Source: an uncultured Campylobacter sp.
GTDB lineage: Bacteria; Campylobacterota; Campylobacteria; Campylobacterales; Campylobacteraceae
NCBI GenBank assembly: GCA_905373295.1
Contig: CAJPSJ010000024.1
Coordinates: forward strand, 1 to 12,932
DNA: 12,932 nt
Direction of reading: 5' to 3'
Shown: piece after piece, positions 1-8,660 of the stretch
Position numbering within the stretch: the stretch's first letter is position 1
How the letters are laid out: each line of letters opens with the position of its first letter
The notes under the pieces: generated by a model
Databases searched by the model: none
What the model saw: the letters and a program-made list of their open reading frames with translations, nothing else
What the model was told of the DNA's origin: nothing
Translations under genes and position numbers: made by a program

Positions 1-2
1 TA

Positions 3-1694
3 CCGAACGAATTCTATAAAGGCGCGCTGCTTAGCGCTTCAAGCCTTACTGCGATTAAAATTTTCTACTTTTGGTTTTTGCGGATATATTTAGTTCCGTG
101 GAGATTTTTCGGCCTATATGAAGCGAGAAAGCTCTTTTATGCGCACGTTATGGCGGCGCTTACCTTTTTGATTCTGTTTTTTCTAGCGAGTAAAATTTTT
201 AACCCATTCCCGCGCTCGGTCATCATCATCGATGCGGCGATCTCGTTTATTTTAATCGGTGGGATTAGAATTTCAAAGCGGATGTTTTTAAGTGAGAAGA
301 AAAATATCACGAATAACGAGCCTTGTATCGTCGTAGGCGCTACAAGCAAGACCTTTCACGTCCTAAAAGGTATGCGGCAAAAATATATCAACTACTACCC
401 CGTAGGCGTCGTGGACGGACGGGCAGAGCTAGTAGGGACGTATTGCGAAAACTACGTCGTCAGAGCCAAGGGCGAAATTCCGCAGATGATCAAAGATAGC
501 GGTGCCAAAACCGCGATCATCGCGCTGGCGCTGTATCCGGACGAGCTAAAGCAGCTCTACGACGAGCTTTTTGCGTACGGGCTAAAGGATATCAAGCTCT
601 TTTCGCTTTTGGAGGATGAGAGCAAAAAGATCCGCGACGTATCGATCGAGGATCTGCTCGCGCGCAAGCCCAAAGACCTCGACACCAAGGCGATCGAAAA
701 TTTTATTAAAGACAAGATCGTGCTGGTAACGGGCGCAGGCGGCACGATAGGAAGCGAAATTTGCAAGCAGTGTTTGAAATTCGGCGCAAAGAGGCTCATT
801 ATGGTCGAGCACAGCGAGTTTAACCTCTATTCGATCAACGAAGCGACCGGCGCGGACGCGCGCAACGAGCTAAAGATGATAAACGTCGTTTATCGCCATG
901 AGCTGGAGGAGGTTTTTGCAGAATTTCGTCCCGAGGTAGTCGTGCACGCAGCGGCGTATAAGCACGTGCCGCTATGCGAGTTTAATCCGCACCTAGCGGT
1001 CAAAAACAACATCATCGGCACTAAAAACGTAATCGATCTATCCAAAAAATATGGCGCGAAAAAGGTCGTTTTGATCTCGACCGATAAGGCGGTGCGACCG
1101 ACGAACATTATGGGCACGACGAAGCGTATCTGCGAGCTTTACGCGCTAAATTCCAACGATGCGGCAAGCGACACGCAGATCGTCGCCGTCCGCTTCGGAA
1201 ACGTGCTCGGCTCAAGCGGCAGCGTCATTCCTAAATTTAAACGCCAGATCGAAGCGAATGAGCCGCTTACCGTTACGCACCCCGAGATTACGAGATATTT
1301 TATGCTCGTTAGCGAGGCGTGTCAGCTTGTGCTTCAGGCAGCTTCCATCGCGCGAGGCGGCGAGCTTTTCGTGCTGGATATGGGCGAGCCCGTAAAGATT
1401 GCCGATCTTGCCAAGCGAATGTTGCAGCTTGCCGGTAAGGAGGAGCTTGGCATTAAATTTGTCGGTCTGCGTCCCGGCGAGAAGCTTTATGAGGAGCTTT
1501 TGATCGACGAAAACGACAAGAGCACGAAGTACCAGTCCATCTTCGTAACCCACTCCGCAAAATACGACCTACAAGAGCTAAGCTCGCAGATCGAGGAGCT
1601 TTCGGAGTGCGAGGACGCGCAGGTCGCGGATAAGCTAAAGCGCATCGTGCCCGAGTTTTCGCACCGATTAAACGATATGAAGGGCACGGCTTGA
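3..1694 (+). CDS. pglF: UDP-N-acetylglucosamine 4,6-dehydratase PglF (5'-truncated by the window)
   Basis: Membrane-anchored nucleotide-sugar 4,6-dehydratase that turns UDP-GlcNAc into the UDP-4-keto-6-deoxy sugar, the first step towards UDP-bacillosamine for N-linked protein glycosylation. The frame is open from position 3 with no stop, so the start lies upstream; by comparison with C. jejuni PglF about 35 residues are missing. The TTG at 78 is internal and not the start. Hydrophobic segments near positions 50-75 and 145-260 are membrane helices of the N-terminal domain. A CoA-binding-like domain begins at CIVVGATSK (~327). The short-chain dehydrogenase NAD motif TGAGGTIGSE is at 729-758. 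The active-site stretch STDKAVRPTNIM (1077-1112) has the Asp-Lys pair, with Met where most short-chain dehydrogenases have Tyr, as in PglF. RFGNVLGSSGSVIPKF and LRPGEKLYEELL are typical of the family. It overlaps hisH by four bases. The close full-length match with PglF from memory makes the call firm; a FlaA1/PseB-like enzyme is less likely because those lack the membrane domain. Confidence 0.93.
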   Translation, partial: PNEFYKGALLSASSLTAIKIFYFWFLRIYLVPWRFFGLYEARKLFYAHVMAALTFLILFFLASKIFNPFPRSVIIIDAAISFILIGGIRISKRMFLSEKKNITNNEPCIVVGATSKTFHVLKGMRQKYINYYPVGVVDGRAELVGTYCENYVVRAKGEIPQMIKDSGAKTAIIALALYPDELKQLYDELFAYGLKDIKLFSLLEDESKKIRDVSIEDLLARKPKDLDTKAIENFIKDKIVLVTGAGGTIGSEICKQCLKFGAKRLIMVEHSEFNLYSINEATGADARNELKMINVVYRHELEEVFAEFRPEVVVHAAAYKHVPLCEFNPHLAVKNNIIGTKNVIDLSKKYGAKKVVLISTDKAVRPTNIMGTTKRICELYALNSNDAASDTQIVAVRFGNVLGSSGSVIPKFKRQIEANEPLTVTHPEITRYFMLVSEACQLVLQAASIARGGELFVLDMGEPVKIADLAKRMLQLAGKEELGIKFVGLRPGEKLYEELLIDENDKSTKYQSIFVTHSAKYDLQELSSQIEELSECEDAQVADKLKRIVPEFSHRLNDMKGTA

Positions 1695-2434
1695 TCGGCA
1701 TCGTGGATTACGGCGCGGGCAATATCCAAAGCGTGATGAACGCACTTGGCTTCTGCGGCGCTAAATTTTGCCTTGCGCGCAGCCCCGAGGAGCTTTTGAG
1801 CTGCGATAAGGCCCTGCTTCCGGGCGTGGGCGCATTCGGCGAGGCGATGGATAAGCTTCGCGCAAGCGGTATGGACACCGCGATTAAAGAGTTCGTCGCA
1901 AGCGGCAGATATTTTTTAGGCATCTGTCTAGGGATGCAGCTTCTGTTTGAGCAAAGCGAGGAATTCGGCGCGCGCAGCGGGCTTGGAATTTTGCCTGGCC
2001 GCGTCGTAAAATTTGACAAAACGAAATTTAATATTCGGGGGGCGGAATCTGGGTCCGAGGATATGAAATTTAGAAAAAATACGAAATTTATATCGGGCGA
2101 GACGGAATTTAATTCAGACGGGGCAGAGCCTGGCGAGCGTAGCGGGCAAAATTTCGCTCGCGCCGAAAGCCTAAAGATCCCGCACGTCGGCTGGAACAGC
2201 GCGCAATTTATCAAGCGCTCGCCGATAAATGTGGGCTTAGGCGAGTTTGAGTATCTGTATTTCGTGCACTCCTACCACGTCCTTTGCGAGCGCGAGATCA
2301 CGCTTGCGAGCACGTTTTACGGCTATGAGTTTGCAAGCGCGATTTGGCGCGAAAACGTATTTGCCTTTCAGCCGCATCCCGAAAAAAGCCACGATGCGGG
2401 CATAAAAATCATTAAAAATTTTACGGAGCTGTGA
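1691..2434 (+). CDS. hisH: Imidazole glycerol phosphate synthase, glutaminase subunit HisH
   Basis: Class I glutamine amidotransferase that supplies ammonia to HisF, which makes imidazole glycerol phosphate and AICAR in histidine synthesis. The N-terminus [11 protein letters not shown] is typical. The catalytic triad is visible: Cys79 in [11 protein letters not shown], His229 and Glu231 in FQPHPEKS. The start is TTG, supported by AAGGG at 1680-1684 six bases upstream and by the exact fit of the family N-terminus. At 247 residues it is about 45 longer than usual. The excess lies between [10 protein letters not shown] (~99-108) and the conserved IPHVGWN (~163-169) and is built from K-F-containing repeats (separate entry). 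Since both flanks are conserved and in frame the gene is probably functional, with a surface loop. It overlaps pglF (TTGA) and hisA by one base, so translation is likely coupled. Its partner hisF is not in this window. A HisH paralogue serving flagellar glycan synthesis is possible, but the adjacent hisA favours histidine synthesis. Confidence 0.93.
   Translation: MIGIVDYGAGNIQSVMNALGFCGAKFCLARSPEELLSCDKALLPGVGAFGEAMDKLRASGMDTAIKEFVASGRYFLGICLGMQLLFEQSEEFGARSGLGILPGRVVKFDKTKFNIRGAESGSEDMKFRKNTKFISGETEFNSDGAEPGERSGQNFARAESLKIPHVGWNSAQFIKRSPINVGLGEFEYLYFVHSYHVLCEREITLASTFYGYEFASAIWRENVFAFQPHPEKSHDAGIKIIKNFTEL
2009..2154 (+). repeat. Degenerate AAATTT-centred repeats forming an in-frame insertion in hisH
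   Basis: AAATTT occurs at 2009, 2024, 2066, 2084 and 2149, with the variant GAATTT at 2105. The first five of these six words (all but 2149) lie in the hisH frame and encode Lys-Phe or Glu-Phe. ACGAAATTTA occurs twice (2021 and 2081), and G-rich stretches (TTCGGGGGG, ATCGGGCGAG, GACGGGGCAGAG) recur between the words. The encoded segment, about residues 109-160, is polar and low in complexity and is absent from ordinary HisH proteins. It looks like an intergenic-type repeat captured in frame or a locally expanded motif; which one cannot be decided from one sequence. Confidence 0.55.
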
Positions 2435-3141
2435 TGGAGATTTTCCCTGCGATCGATCTGAAACAAGGATGCGCCGTGCGCCTTAGCAAGGGCGAGATGC
2501 AAAGTGCAAAAATTTATTCCAAGGACCCCTGCGAGCTAGCCAAAAAATTTGAAGCTCTCGGCGCTAAGTGGCTGCATTTAGTTGATCTCGACGGCGCATT
2601 TGCGGGCGAGGCGGTAAATTTCAAAGCGATCGAGCGGATCGTAAAAAGCACGCGTCTGCGCGTAGAAGTGGGCGGCGGCATCCGCGACGAAGCGCGCATA
2701 AAGCAGTATTTAAGCTTAGGCGTCGATAGATTTATCCTGGGCTCGGCGGCGCTAAAAAACCCGGATTTCGTAAGGGGGATGGCGAAGCTTTACCGCATCG
2801 TCGTGGGCATAGACGCAAAAGACGGGCTCGTAGCGACCGAGGGCTGGGCGGAGCTAAGCCGCGTAAAAGCGACCGATCTGGCGCGAAACTACGCGGACGC
2901 AGGCGTTTGCGCAATCATCTGCACCGACATATCGCGCGACGGGATGCTAAGCGGCGTGAACGTAGAATTTAGCCGCTCTATCGCGAAAGCTAGCGGCATC
3001 GACACTATCGCAAGCGGCGGCGTGAAAGATATGAACGACATAATCGCGCTAAAAAACGCAGGGCTCATCGCGGGCGTCATCGTCGGCAAGGCGTATTACG
3101 AGGGCACGCTCGATCTTAAAAAGGCGTTTGAGGCTCTATAA
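2434..3141 (+). CDS. hisA: Phosphoribosylformimino-5-aminoimidazole carboxamide ribotide isomerase HisA
   Basis: TIM-barrel isomerase that converts ProFAR to PRFAR, the step before HisHF in histidine synthesis. The start is taken as ATG 2434, because GGAG at 2425-2428 sits five bases upstream; the GTG at 2431 is in frame but only two bases from that site. This gives 235 residues, normal for HisA. The two catalytic aspartates fall where the family has them: Asp8 in FPAIDLKQG and Asp127 in VVGIDAKDG. The phosphate-binding motifs [25 protein letters not shown] and IASGGVKD are all present, and the second half ends with [10 protein letters not shown]. The [12 protein letters not shown] stretch and the absence of HisF signatures separate it from HisF. 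It overlaps hisH by one base and probably ends the pglF-hisH-hisA transcript, since a 78-bp gap follows. Confidence 0.94.
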   Translation: MEIFPAIDLKQGCAVRLSKGEMQSAKIYSKDPCELAKKFEALGAKWLHLVDLDGAFAGEAVNFKAIERIVKSTRLRVEVGGGIRDEARIKQYLSLGVDRFILGSAALKNPDFVRGMAKLYRIVVGIDAKDGLVATEGWAELSRVKATDLARNYADAGVCAIICTDISRDGMLSGVNVEFSRSIAKASGIDTIASGGVKDMNDIIALKNAGLIAGVIVGKAYYEGTLDLKKAFEAL

Positions 3142-3164
3142 AAACGCCCGAGCGTAAGCAAAGT

Positions 3165-3186
3165 TTGAACTAAATTTTAGTAATAT
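3165..3186 (+). promoter_or_regulatory. Weak candidate promoter ahead of prmA-ftsH
   Basis: In the 78-bp gap after hisA, TAATAT at 3181-3186 resembles the -10 box of Campylobacter vegetative promoters and lies 33 bases before the prmA start. TTGAAC at 3165-3170 is too close (10-base spacer) to be a normal -35, but Campylobacter promoters often lack one. Read-through from hisA is equally possible. Confidence 0.3.
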
Positions 3187-3219
3187 GCAAATTTTAAAAT
3201 TTAAAGGCGATGTGAGGCG

Positions 3220-4083
3220 ATGAAAGATTTTTTTTATGAGATGATCGTAAAAAGCGAGAATGCAAGTGAGCTTTTCAAGAGCTTTGCGTTTGAGCTCGGC
3301 GTTACCTGCGTCGAAGAACGCGGCGATCGTTTCATAATCCGCGACGAAGAGGATCTGCAAAATTTAAAATTTGCGTTTGAAGAGTTTAAAAAGGCGCTCG
3401 CGCGATCTCTTAATTTAGACGCCGATCTGCAGATCGAAATTTCAAAAAAGCAAAACAAAGACTGGCTCGACGAATATAAAAAAGGGGTCGCGCCCGTAGC
3501 GGTCGGCAAATTTTACGTCCGTCCGAGTTGGTGCAAAAGATCGCAAGATCCTGCGCTAATCGATCTGCTGATCGATCCTGCGTTGGCGTTCGGTTCAGGT
3601 CATCACGAAAGCACCAATATGTGCCTGGCGCTACTTAGCGAGCTTACTTGCGCGGGCATGAGTGCGCTTGACGTGGGCTGCGGCAGCGGAATTTTAAGTA
3701 TCGCGATGAAAAAACTGGGCGCAAAGGTAAGCGCTTGCGATACCGACGAGCAGGCGGTGGCCGCTACGCAGCAAAACGCCGAAAAAAACGGCGTGCAGAT
3801 CGATAAAATTTGGCTCGGCAGCGTTTCAAGCTTAAACGAGCAAAGTTCAAGCGCAGTCGCGCAGCCGCAGTTTGATCTCGTCGTCGCAAATATAATCGCC
3901 GACGTGATTTTGATCTTAAGCGCGGATCTGAAAAAAGCGCTAAAACCGGGCGGCAAGCTCGTGCTGTCTGGAATTTTAGAAAAATATAAAGATAGGATTG
4001 AGCAGGCCTTTTCGGATCTAAGCTTCATCTGTATGAAACAAGAAAACGAATGGCTCAGCTTCGTTTATGAAAGGAAAATATGA
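3220..4083 (+). CDS. prmA: Ribosomal protein L11 methyltransferase PrmA
   Basis: SAM-dependent methyltransferase that trimethylates ribosomal protein L11 in the cytoplasm. The 287 residues match the usual length. An N-terminal substrate-binding domain (about 1-65) is followed by a linker with KDWLDEYKKGVAPVAVG (~80-96). The PrmA signature FGSGHHEST is at 124-132, SAM motif I DVGCGSG at 151-157 and the motif IV equivalent VANIIAD at 222-228. A Ser/Gln-rich stretch at about 206-217 is a small variable loop. Translation starts at the ATG whose sequence FFYEMIV aligns with the family N-terminus; GAGG lies only two bases upstream, with AAAGG 12 bases away, so the ribosome site is not ideal. The stop overlaps the ftsH start as ATGA. 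Prediction is firm from the combined motifs. Confidence 0.95.
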   Translation: MKDFFYEMIVKSENASELFKSFAFELGVTCVEERGDRFIIRDEEDLQNLKFAFEEFKKALARSLNLDADLQIEISKKQNKDWLDEYKKGVAPVAVGKFYVRPSWCKRSQDPALIDLLIDPALAFGSGHHESTNMCLALLSELTCAGMSALDVGCGSGILSIAMKKLGAKVSACDTDEQAVAATQQNAEKNGVQIDKIWLGSVSSLNEQSSSAVAQPQFDLVVANIIADVILILSADLKKALKPGGKLVLSGILEKYKDRIEQAFSDLSFICMKQENEWLSFVYERKI

Positions 4084-6029
4084 ATAACAACCCAAATAAT
4101 CAACCCCCTCAAAACGGCGGCGGAAACAATTTTTTTAATAAAAATCCGATCGGCGTTTTTATAATTTTCGCGCTTATTTTGATAGTCGTGTTTAAAGCGA
4201 TATCCCCAAGCGGCGGATTTGATAGCGGTGGAGTGCTGGGCTCCGTTTCGGGCGAGAGTAGAAACGTAACTTACTCCGAGCTAAAATCGCAAATCAAAAA
4301 CTCCCAAGTAAGCATGGTTTCCATCGGAAGCTCCACGATTAAAGCGCAAGTCGGCAACGTAATCTACACCGCCAAGCGCGTGGATGATCCCGAGTTAGTT
4401 CAAATTTTAGAATCGCGCAAAATTCCATACGGCGCGTATAACGAGAGCAATTTTTTGACCGATCTGCTCTTTAGCTGGGTCTTGCCGCTCGTGATTTTCT
4501 TTGGAATTTGGATGTTTTTAGCCAACCGCATGCAGCGCAATATGGGCGGCGGCGTGCTCGGCATCGGAAGCTCTAAAAACCTAGTAAGCGCCGAAAAGCC
4601 GAAGGTTAAATTTAGCGATGTCGCGGGCGTCGAAGAGGCGAAAGAGGAGGTTAAGGAGATCGTAGATTTCTTAAAAAACCCCGAGCGATATATAAGCCTC
4701 GGGGCTAAAATTCCAAAAGGCGTTCTTTTGGTGGGGCCTCCCGGCACGGGCAAGACGCTGCTAGCCAAAGCGGTCGCGGGCGAAGCGGACGTGCCGTTTT
4801 TTTCGGTATCGGGCTCGAGCTTTATAGAGATGTTCGTAGGCGTGGGCGCCAGCAGGGTGCGCGATCTGTTTGATAACGCTAAAAAACAGGCTCCTGCGAT
4901 CGTTTTTATCGACGAGATCGACGCGATCGGTAAAAGCAGAACCGCAGGCGGTATCGGCGGGGGCAACGATGAGCGCGAGCAGACGCTAAATCAGCTGCTT
5001 GCCGAGATGGACGGCTTCGGCTCGGAATCAAGCCCGGTGATCGTCCTTGCGGCTACCAACCGCCCGGAGACGCTGGATGCGGCGCTTCTGCGTCCGGGCA
5101 GATTCGATAGGCAGGTTTTGGTCGATAGGCCCGATTTTGACGGCAGAATGGCGATTTTGAAGGTGCATATGCGCGATGTTAAATTTGCCCGCGACATCGA
5201 TATCGAAGAGATCGCGCGACTTACCGTGGGCTTTGCGGGAGCCGATCTTGCAAACATCATCAACGAAGCCGCGCTTTTAGCTGGTCGCGAGGCAAAGGCG
5301 GAGGTCGAGCAAAAAGACCTGCTCGAAGCGATCGAGCGCGTCGGTATCGGACTGGCTAAAAAATCGCGCCGCGTAAGCCCGATCGAAAAGCGGATCGTCG
5401 CCTACCATGAAAGCGGTCATGCGCTCATCGCCGAGCTTACCAAAGGCGCGATGCCGGTATCGAAGGTAACTATCGTACCGCGCGGATTGAGCGCCGCGGG
5501 ATACACGCTAAATTCGCCGTTTGAAAATAGATACCTGCACCAGCGCCATGAAATTTTTGCAGAGATCGATACGTTTTTGGCGGGGCGCGCGGCGGAGGAC
5601 GTGTTTTTAGGCGAGATCACCGACGGCGCGGGCAACGACCTGCAGCGCGCTACCGATATGCTTAAATTTATGGCCACTCAGGTCGGAATGACTGAAGCTC
5701 TTGGGCTTGCGGTGCTCGAAAAGCAGCAGTATTCCTTCCTAAACGGCGGACAGAGCATCAAGGATTACAGCGAGGTAACGGCGGTTAAGATCGACGAATA
5801 TGTCCGCAAGACGCTGGACGAGCGCTACGCGGCGGTAAAAGAGACGCTAAGAACCTATGCTCCGGCGATTGAAGAGATGGTGAAGGCGCTGTATGAGAAG
5901 GAGACGGTCTCCGGAGAGCAGATCGTAGAGATTATCTCTAAATTTGAAAAAGATAACGGCATGCCTACCCGTCTGGTGCGAAATTTAGGCGCTAACGATG
6001 ATATCGAAAGCGCAAAGAGCGAGGCTTAA
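4080..6029 (+). CDS. ftsH: ATP-dependent zinc metalloprotease FtsH
   Basis: Hexameric inner-membrane AAA+ protease that degrades damaged membrane proteins and short-lived regulators. The 649 residues are typical. An Asn/Gly/Pro-rich cytoplasmic leader (1-22) precedes the first membrane helix (about 24-42), a periplasmic domain of about 80 residues and a second helix (about 127-148). Walker A GPPGTGKT is at 219-226, Walker B IVFIDEID at 274-281, the pore loop FVGVGA at 252-257 and the second region of homology [19 protein letters not shown] around 325-343. The zinc site is HESGH (443-447), and Asp520 in TDGAGND is the likely third ligand. AAGGA at 4071-4075 sits four bases before the ATG, which overlaps the prmA stop. 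The end of the gene is part of a hairpin. The prmA-ftsH pair is also adjacent in C. jejuni as I recall it. Confidence 0.97.
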   Translation: MNNNPNNQPPQNGGGNNFFNKNPIGVFIIFALILIVVFKAISPSGGFDSGGVLGSVSGESRNVTYSELKSQIKNSQVSMVSIGSSTIKAQVGNVIYTAKRVDDPELVQILESRKIPYGAYNESNFLTDLLFSWVLPLVIFFGIWMFLANRMQRNMGGGVLGIGSSKNLVSAEKPKVKFSDVAGVEEAKEEVKEIVDFLKNPERYISLGAKIPKGVLLVGPPGTGKTLLAKAVAGEADVPFFSVSGSSFIEMFVGVGASRVRDLFDNAKKQAPAIVFIDEIDAIGKSRTAGGIGGGNDEREQTLNQLLAEMDGFGSESSPVIVLAATNRPETLDAALLRPGRFDRQVLVDRPDFDGRMAILKVHMRDVKFARDIDIEEIARLTVGFAGADLANIINEAALLAGREAKAEVEQKDLLEAIERVGIGLAKKSRRVSPIEKRIVAYHESGHALIAELTKGAMPVSKVTIVPRGLSAAGYTLNSPFENRYLHQRHEIFAEIDTFLAGRAAEDVFLGEITDGAGNDLQRATDMLKFMATQVGMTEALGLAVLEKQQYSFLNGGQSIKDYSEVTAVKIDEYVRKTLDERYAAVKETLRTYAPAIEEMVKALYEKETVSGEQIVEIISKFEKDNGMPTRLVRNLGANDDIESAKSEA

Positions 6030-6041
6030 ATTTAAAGCCTC
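6021..6041 (+). terminator. Hairpin overlapping the ftsH stop codon
   Basis: GAGGCTT (6021-6027) pairs perfectly with AAGCCTC (6035-6041) around the loop AAATTTA. The left arm includes the first base of the TAA stop. There is no T-tract after it, so it may be a weak terminator, an mRNA 3'-end stabiliser or a pause site. Confidence 0.4.
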
Positions 6042-6155
6042 GCGCAGGGCAAGAACTTAGCGCTAAATTTTAAGAAGGTCGCGCTAAAATGCTTTACGCG
6101 CGATTCGCGGCACCGAATGAAAAGCGGTGCAAAAATAAAATTTAAAGAGTAAGAG
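6042..6155 (+). other. Gap between ftsH and pssA with two small inverted repeats
   Basis: No gene is seen. TAGCGC (6058-6063) can pair with GCGCTA (6081-6086) around 17 bases that contain AAATTTTA. GCACCG (6110-6115) pairs with CGGTGC (6125-6130) around nine bases and is followed by an A-rich stretch. TAAAAT near 6084 is a poor -10 box. AAAGAG (6144-6149) is the likely ribosome site of pssA. In C. jejuni, as I recall, a phosphatidylserine decarboxylase-like gene stands in this gap; nothing of it is visible here. Confidence 0.3.
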
Positions 6156-6905
6156 ATGGAAGAGGAAAAGGGAAAATTGATCTACATATTGCCGAATTTT
6201 TTCACGGCGGCAAGTGCTTTTTTGGCGGTTATCAGCATAATTTCTACGATCAAGGGCAACTTCAGCGCTGCGATCTTTTATATCATTTTATCCTTGATCT
6301 GCGACGGGCTTGACGGCCGCGTGGCGAGGCTAACACATGCGACATCGAAATTCGGTGTGGAGTTCGATAGCCTTGCGGATATCGTTGCTTTCGGCGTCGC
6401 GCCGGCGCTGCTATTTTACTGTGCGGTCGGGCATGATTACGGCAAGGTCGGCTCTCTCGTAGCTGCGCTTTACGTGGTTTTCGGCGCGATCAGACTGGCG
6501 CGATTCAACGTTACTACGGGCACCTATGAACCTAGCGTTTTTATCGGGCTGCCGATTCCTACGGCTGCGATCACGATGGCGTTTTGGATCGGAATTTATT
6601 TAAAATATGAGCTCTCCAAAGGATTTGGCGTATTTTTGATCATCGCAATGGCGGCGCTATCGTTTTTAATGGTCAGCAATATCCGCTTTCCGAGCTTTAA
6701 AAAGATTAGCCTAAAGCGCCCCAACGCGATTAAAATTTTAGTGCTTCTAATCGTCGTATTTTTCTCGCTTTTATATCTTTTCAGGCTGGAATTCCCTGCG
6801 GTGCTCACTTTGGTTTATATCGTTTACGGTTTGGTTCGCGGAGCTTTAAATTTAAGCGCGGCTAAATTTCATAAAAAAGACAAACCCGAGGAAACGGCGA
6901 AATAA
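6156..6905 (+). CDS. pssA: CDP-diacylglycerol--serine O-phosphatidyltransferase PssA
   Basis: Integral membrane enzyme that joins serine to CDP-diacylglycerol to give phosphatidylserine, the precursor of phosphatidylethanolamine. The CDP-alcohol phosphotransferase signature is complete: Asp53-Gly54, Ala57-Arg58, Gly67, Asp71 and Asp75, starting in CDGLDGRVAR. The 249 residues contain several hydrophobic segments: about 8-30, 36-49, 76-90, 97-112, 130-150, 157-174, 195-212 and 216-232. LPNFFTAASAF at the N-terminus is characteristic of the bacterial type II (Bacillus-like) PssA and distinguishes it from PgsA. AAAGAG six bases upstream supports this ATG. It is separated from ftsH by 126 bp and from leuA by 84 bp that contain a promoter, so it may be transcribed together with ftsH or alone. 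The 3' end is basic and Lys-rich, as expected for a cytoplasmic tail. Confidence 0.93.
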   Translation: MEEEKGKLIYILPNFFTAASAFLAVISIISTIKGNFSAAIFYIILSLICDGLDGRVARLTHATSKFGVEFDSLADIVAFGVAPALLFYCAVGHDYGKVGSLVAALYVVFGAIRLARFNVTTGTYEPSVFIGLPIPTAAITMAFWIGIYLKYELSKGFGVFLIIAMAALSFLMVSNIRFPSFKKISLKRPNAIKILVLLIVVFFSLLYLFRLEFPAVLTLVYIVYGLVRGALNLSAAKFHKKDKPEETAK

Positions 6906-6929
6906 TCTCAGATATGTTTATCGCCGCGA

Positions 6930-6955
6930 TTGTTTTAAGCTTGCGCGGCTATAAT
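6930..6955 (+). promoter_or_regulatory. Promoter for leuA
   Basis: A perfect TATAAT (6950-6955) preceded by GC and followed by TTCGCC lies 34 bases before the leuA start. TTGTTT at 6930-6935 is a possible -35 with a short 14-base spacer. Transcription would begin near 6962, giving a leader of about 28 bases, too short for an attenuator. Confidence 0.6.
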
Positions 6956-6989
6956 TTCGCCAAATTTTAACGCTTTGAAAGGACAAGCA

Positions 6990-8504
6990 ATGGACAAAAA
7001 TAAAATCATAATCTTCGATACGACGCTTCGTGACGGCGAGCAAAGCCCCGGAGCGTCGATGAATACGGACGAAAAGATCCATCTTGCGTTGCAGCTTGAA
7101 AAGCTGGGCGTAGATGTTATCGAGGCTGGCTTTGCGGCGGCGAGCCCCGGGGACTTTGACGCGATAGAAAAGATCGCGGGTGCCGTTAGCAAGGCTCGCG
7201 TATGCTCTCTTGCGCGCGCTTTAGAAAAAGATATCAAAGCCGCCGGCGAAGCGGTAAAGGGCGCGAAGCTCGGGCGTATCCACACCTTCATCGCCACAAG
7301 CCCGATTCATATGGAATTTAAGCTTAAAATGCAGCCGCAAGAGGTCATAAAGCGCGCCGTAGAGTCTGTGCAATACGCTAGAAGCCTATGCGATGACGTG
7401 GAGTTTAGCTGCGAGGATGCGTGCAGAAGCGATATGGGTTTTTTAAAAGAGATCTGCGACGCTGCGATAAACGCCGGAGCCTCCACCATAAATATCCCTG
7501 ATACGGTGGGTTATCTCTATCCGGATGAGATCACCGCCCGAATAGGTGAAATCGTTAAGCTTATCGGCGAGCGCGCCGTAGTTTCGGTGCACAATCACAA
7601 TGATTTGGGAATGGCTACCGTAAATTCCTTAGCCGCTATTTTAGCAGGAGCCAGACAGGTCGAGTGCACAATAAACGGCATCGGCGAGCGCGCAGGCAAT
7701 GCGGCGCTAGAGGAGATCGTAATGGCGATAAAGACGCGCAGGGATAAATTTGCGCCGCTTTATACCGATATAAATTTGAAAGAAATTTATCCATCCAGCC
7801 GCCTAGTCGCGAGCATTACCGGCATCGAGCCGCAGCCTAATAAAGCGATCGTGGGTAAAAACGCCTTTGCGCATGAAAGCGGCATCCACCAAGACGGCGT
7901 GTTAAAACACAAAGAAACTTACGAAATAATGCACGCCGAGGATATTGGGCTTGATAAAAACTCGCTCGTACTGGGCAAACACAGCGGCCGTCACGCCTTT
8001 AAAGATAAGCTGGTATCTTTGGGCTATGAGCTTAGTAATGAGCAGATTGAGATCGCGTTTAATAAATTTAAAGCGCTTGCAGATAGCAAAAAGGACGTTT
8101 TCGACGAGGATATCAGAGAGCTCGTAAACGACGAGTTTGTGGGAGCCGAAAAGACCTACGAAGTGCTGGTTTTAAGCTCCAATAGCTGCAACAAAGGACA
8201 CGCTAGCACCGCGCTTACGCTAAGGTATAAGGATGAAATTTTAAGCGATAGCGCGCTTGGAAACGGCGGCGTGGATGCGATATTTAAGGCGATAGATCGT
8301 ATCAGCGGTATCAGCGGTAGCTTGAAAGAATATCAAGTAAAAGCGGTCTCGCAGGGCAAAGACGCGCTGGCAAAAGTAACCGTCAAGGTGGAATTTGCGG
8401 GCGAGGGCGCCATCATCGGCAGAGGGCTTGACGTAGATACGATGCTGGCGTCTGCGAAGGCCTACGTTGCGGCGCTAAATACATATCTGGACGCTAAGCG
8501 CTAA
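6990..8504 (+). CDS. leuA: 2-isopropylmalate synthase LeuA
   Basis: Condenses acetyl-CoA with 2-oxoisovalerate in the first committed step of leucine synthesis and is normally inhibited by leucine. The start is ATG 6990, with AAAGGA (6978-6983) six bases upstream; the in-frame TTG at 6975 lies within that leader and is rejected. The 504 residues fit the short bacterial form. Catalytic barrel: [12 protein letters not shown] (10-21), metal-binding His201 and His203 in [19 protein letters not shown] (139-144) and [16 protein letters not shown] (227-242). The linker has [15 protein letters not shown] (298-311) and [10 protein letters not shown] (328-337). The C-terminal regulatory domain (about 388-504) contains GNGGVDA (424-430) and ends with [16 protein letters not shown]. 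Homocitrate or citramalate synthase are alternatives in the same family, but the motif set and length fit LeuA best. No leuB, leuC or leuD is nearby. Confidence 0.94.
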   Translation: MDKNKIIIFDTTLRDGEQSPGASMNTDEKIHLALQLEKLGVDVIEAGFAAASPGDFDAIEKIAGAVSKARVCSLARALEKDIKAAGEAVKGAKLGRIHTFIATSPIHMEFKLKMQPQEVIKRAVESVQYARSLCDDVEFSCEDACRSDMGFLKEICDAAINAGASTINIPDTVGYLYPDEITARIGEIVKLIGERAVVSVHNHNDLGMATVNSLAAILAGARQVECTINGIGERAGNAALEEIVMAIKTRRDKFAPLYTDINLKEIYPSSRLVASITGIEPQPNKAIVGKNAFAHESGIHQDGVLKHKETYEIMHAEDIGLDKNSLVLGKHSGRHAFKDKLVSLGYELSNEQIEIAFNKFKALADSKKDVFDEDIRELVNDEFVGAEKTYEVLVLSSNSCNKGHASTALTLRYKDEILSDSALGNGGVDAIFKAIDRISGISGSLKEYQVKAVSQGKDALAKVTVKVEFAGEGAIIGRGLDVDTMLASAKAYVAALNTYLDAKR

Positions 8505-8519
8505 GATATCGGCGTGCTC

Positions 8520-8553
8520 GGCGGGATTTGCTAAATTTAACGCAAATTCCGCC
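8520..8553 (+). terminator. Hairpin downstream of leuA
   Basis: GGCGGGATTTG (8520-8530) pairs with CAAATTCCGCC (8543-8553) over 11 bp with a single G-U pair; the 12-base loop contains AAATTT. No T-tract follows, but the stem is strong and lies 16 bases after the leuA stop, so it is a plausible transcription end or processing stop. Confidence 0.5.
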
Positions 8554-8580
8554 AGATTAAACAAATCAAAAGCAAAATTT

Positions 8581-8590
8581 TAATAATATT
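8581..8590 (+). promoter_or_regulatory. Candidate promoter for atpE
   Basis: TAATAATATT lies after the leuA hairpin, about 70 bases before atpE, and includes TAATAT (8584-8589) as a possible -10. No -35 is evident. A second AT-rich candidate, TAAAAT at 8637-8642, is too near the ribosome site to be attractive. A separate promoter is likely because leuA is closed by a hairpin and atpE needs high expression. Confidence 0.4.
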
Positions 8591-8660
8591 TCACACTTAA
8601 GACGATGGAGTAGGGGTATTGAGCCGAAACTCGTTTTAAAATTTATTTATGGAGACTTTT

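Noticed and set aside
1708..2214. Open frame of 168 codons on the - strand inside hisH
   Set aside because: Antisense to conserved hisH blocks; the low-complexity Ser/Pro/Leu translation is typical of a complementary-strand artefact in moderately GC-rich DNA.
4400..4966. Open frame of 188 codons on the - strand inside ftsH
   Set aside because: It is a shadow of a strongly conserved gene on the other strand; its Ser/Pro-rich translation has no recognisable motif or ribosome site.
6110..6130. Hairpin before pssA as a riboswitch
   Set aside because: Only a 6-bp stem with no aptamer-like conserved core is visible; it is noted only as an inverted repeat.
6975..6989. TTG start of leuA at 6975
   Set aside because: The AAAGGA ribosome site lies inside this stretch at ideal distance from ATG 6990, and the protein from 6990 begins as expected for LeuA.
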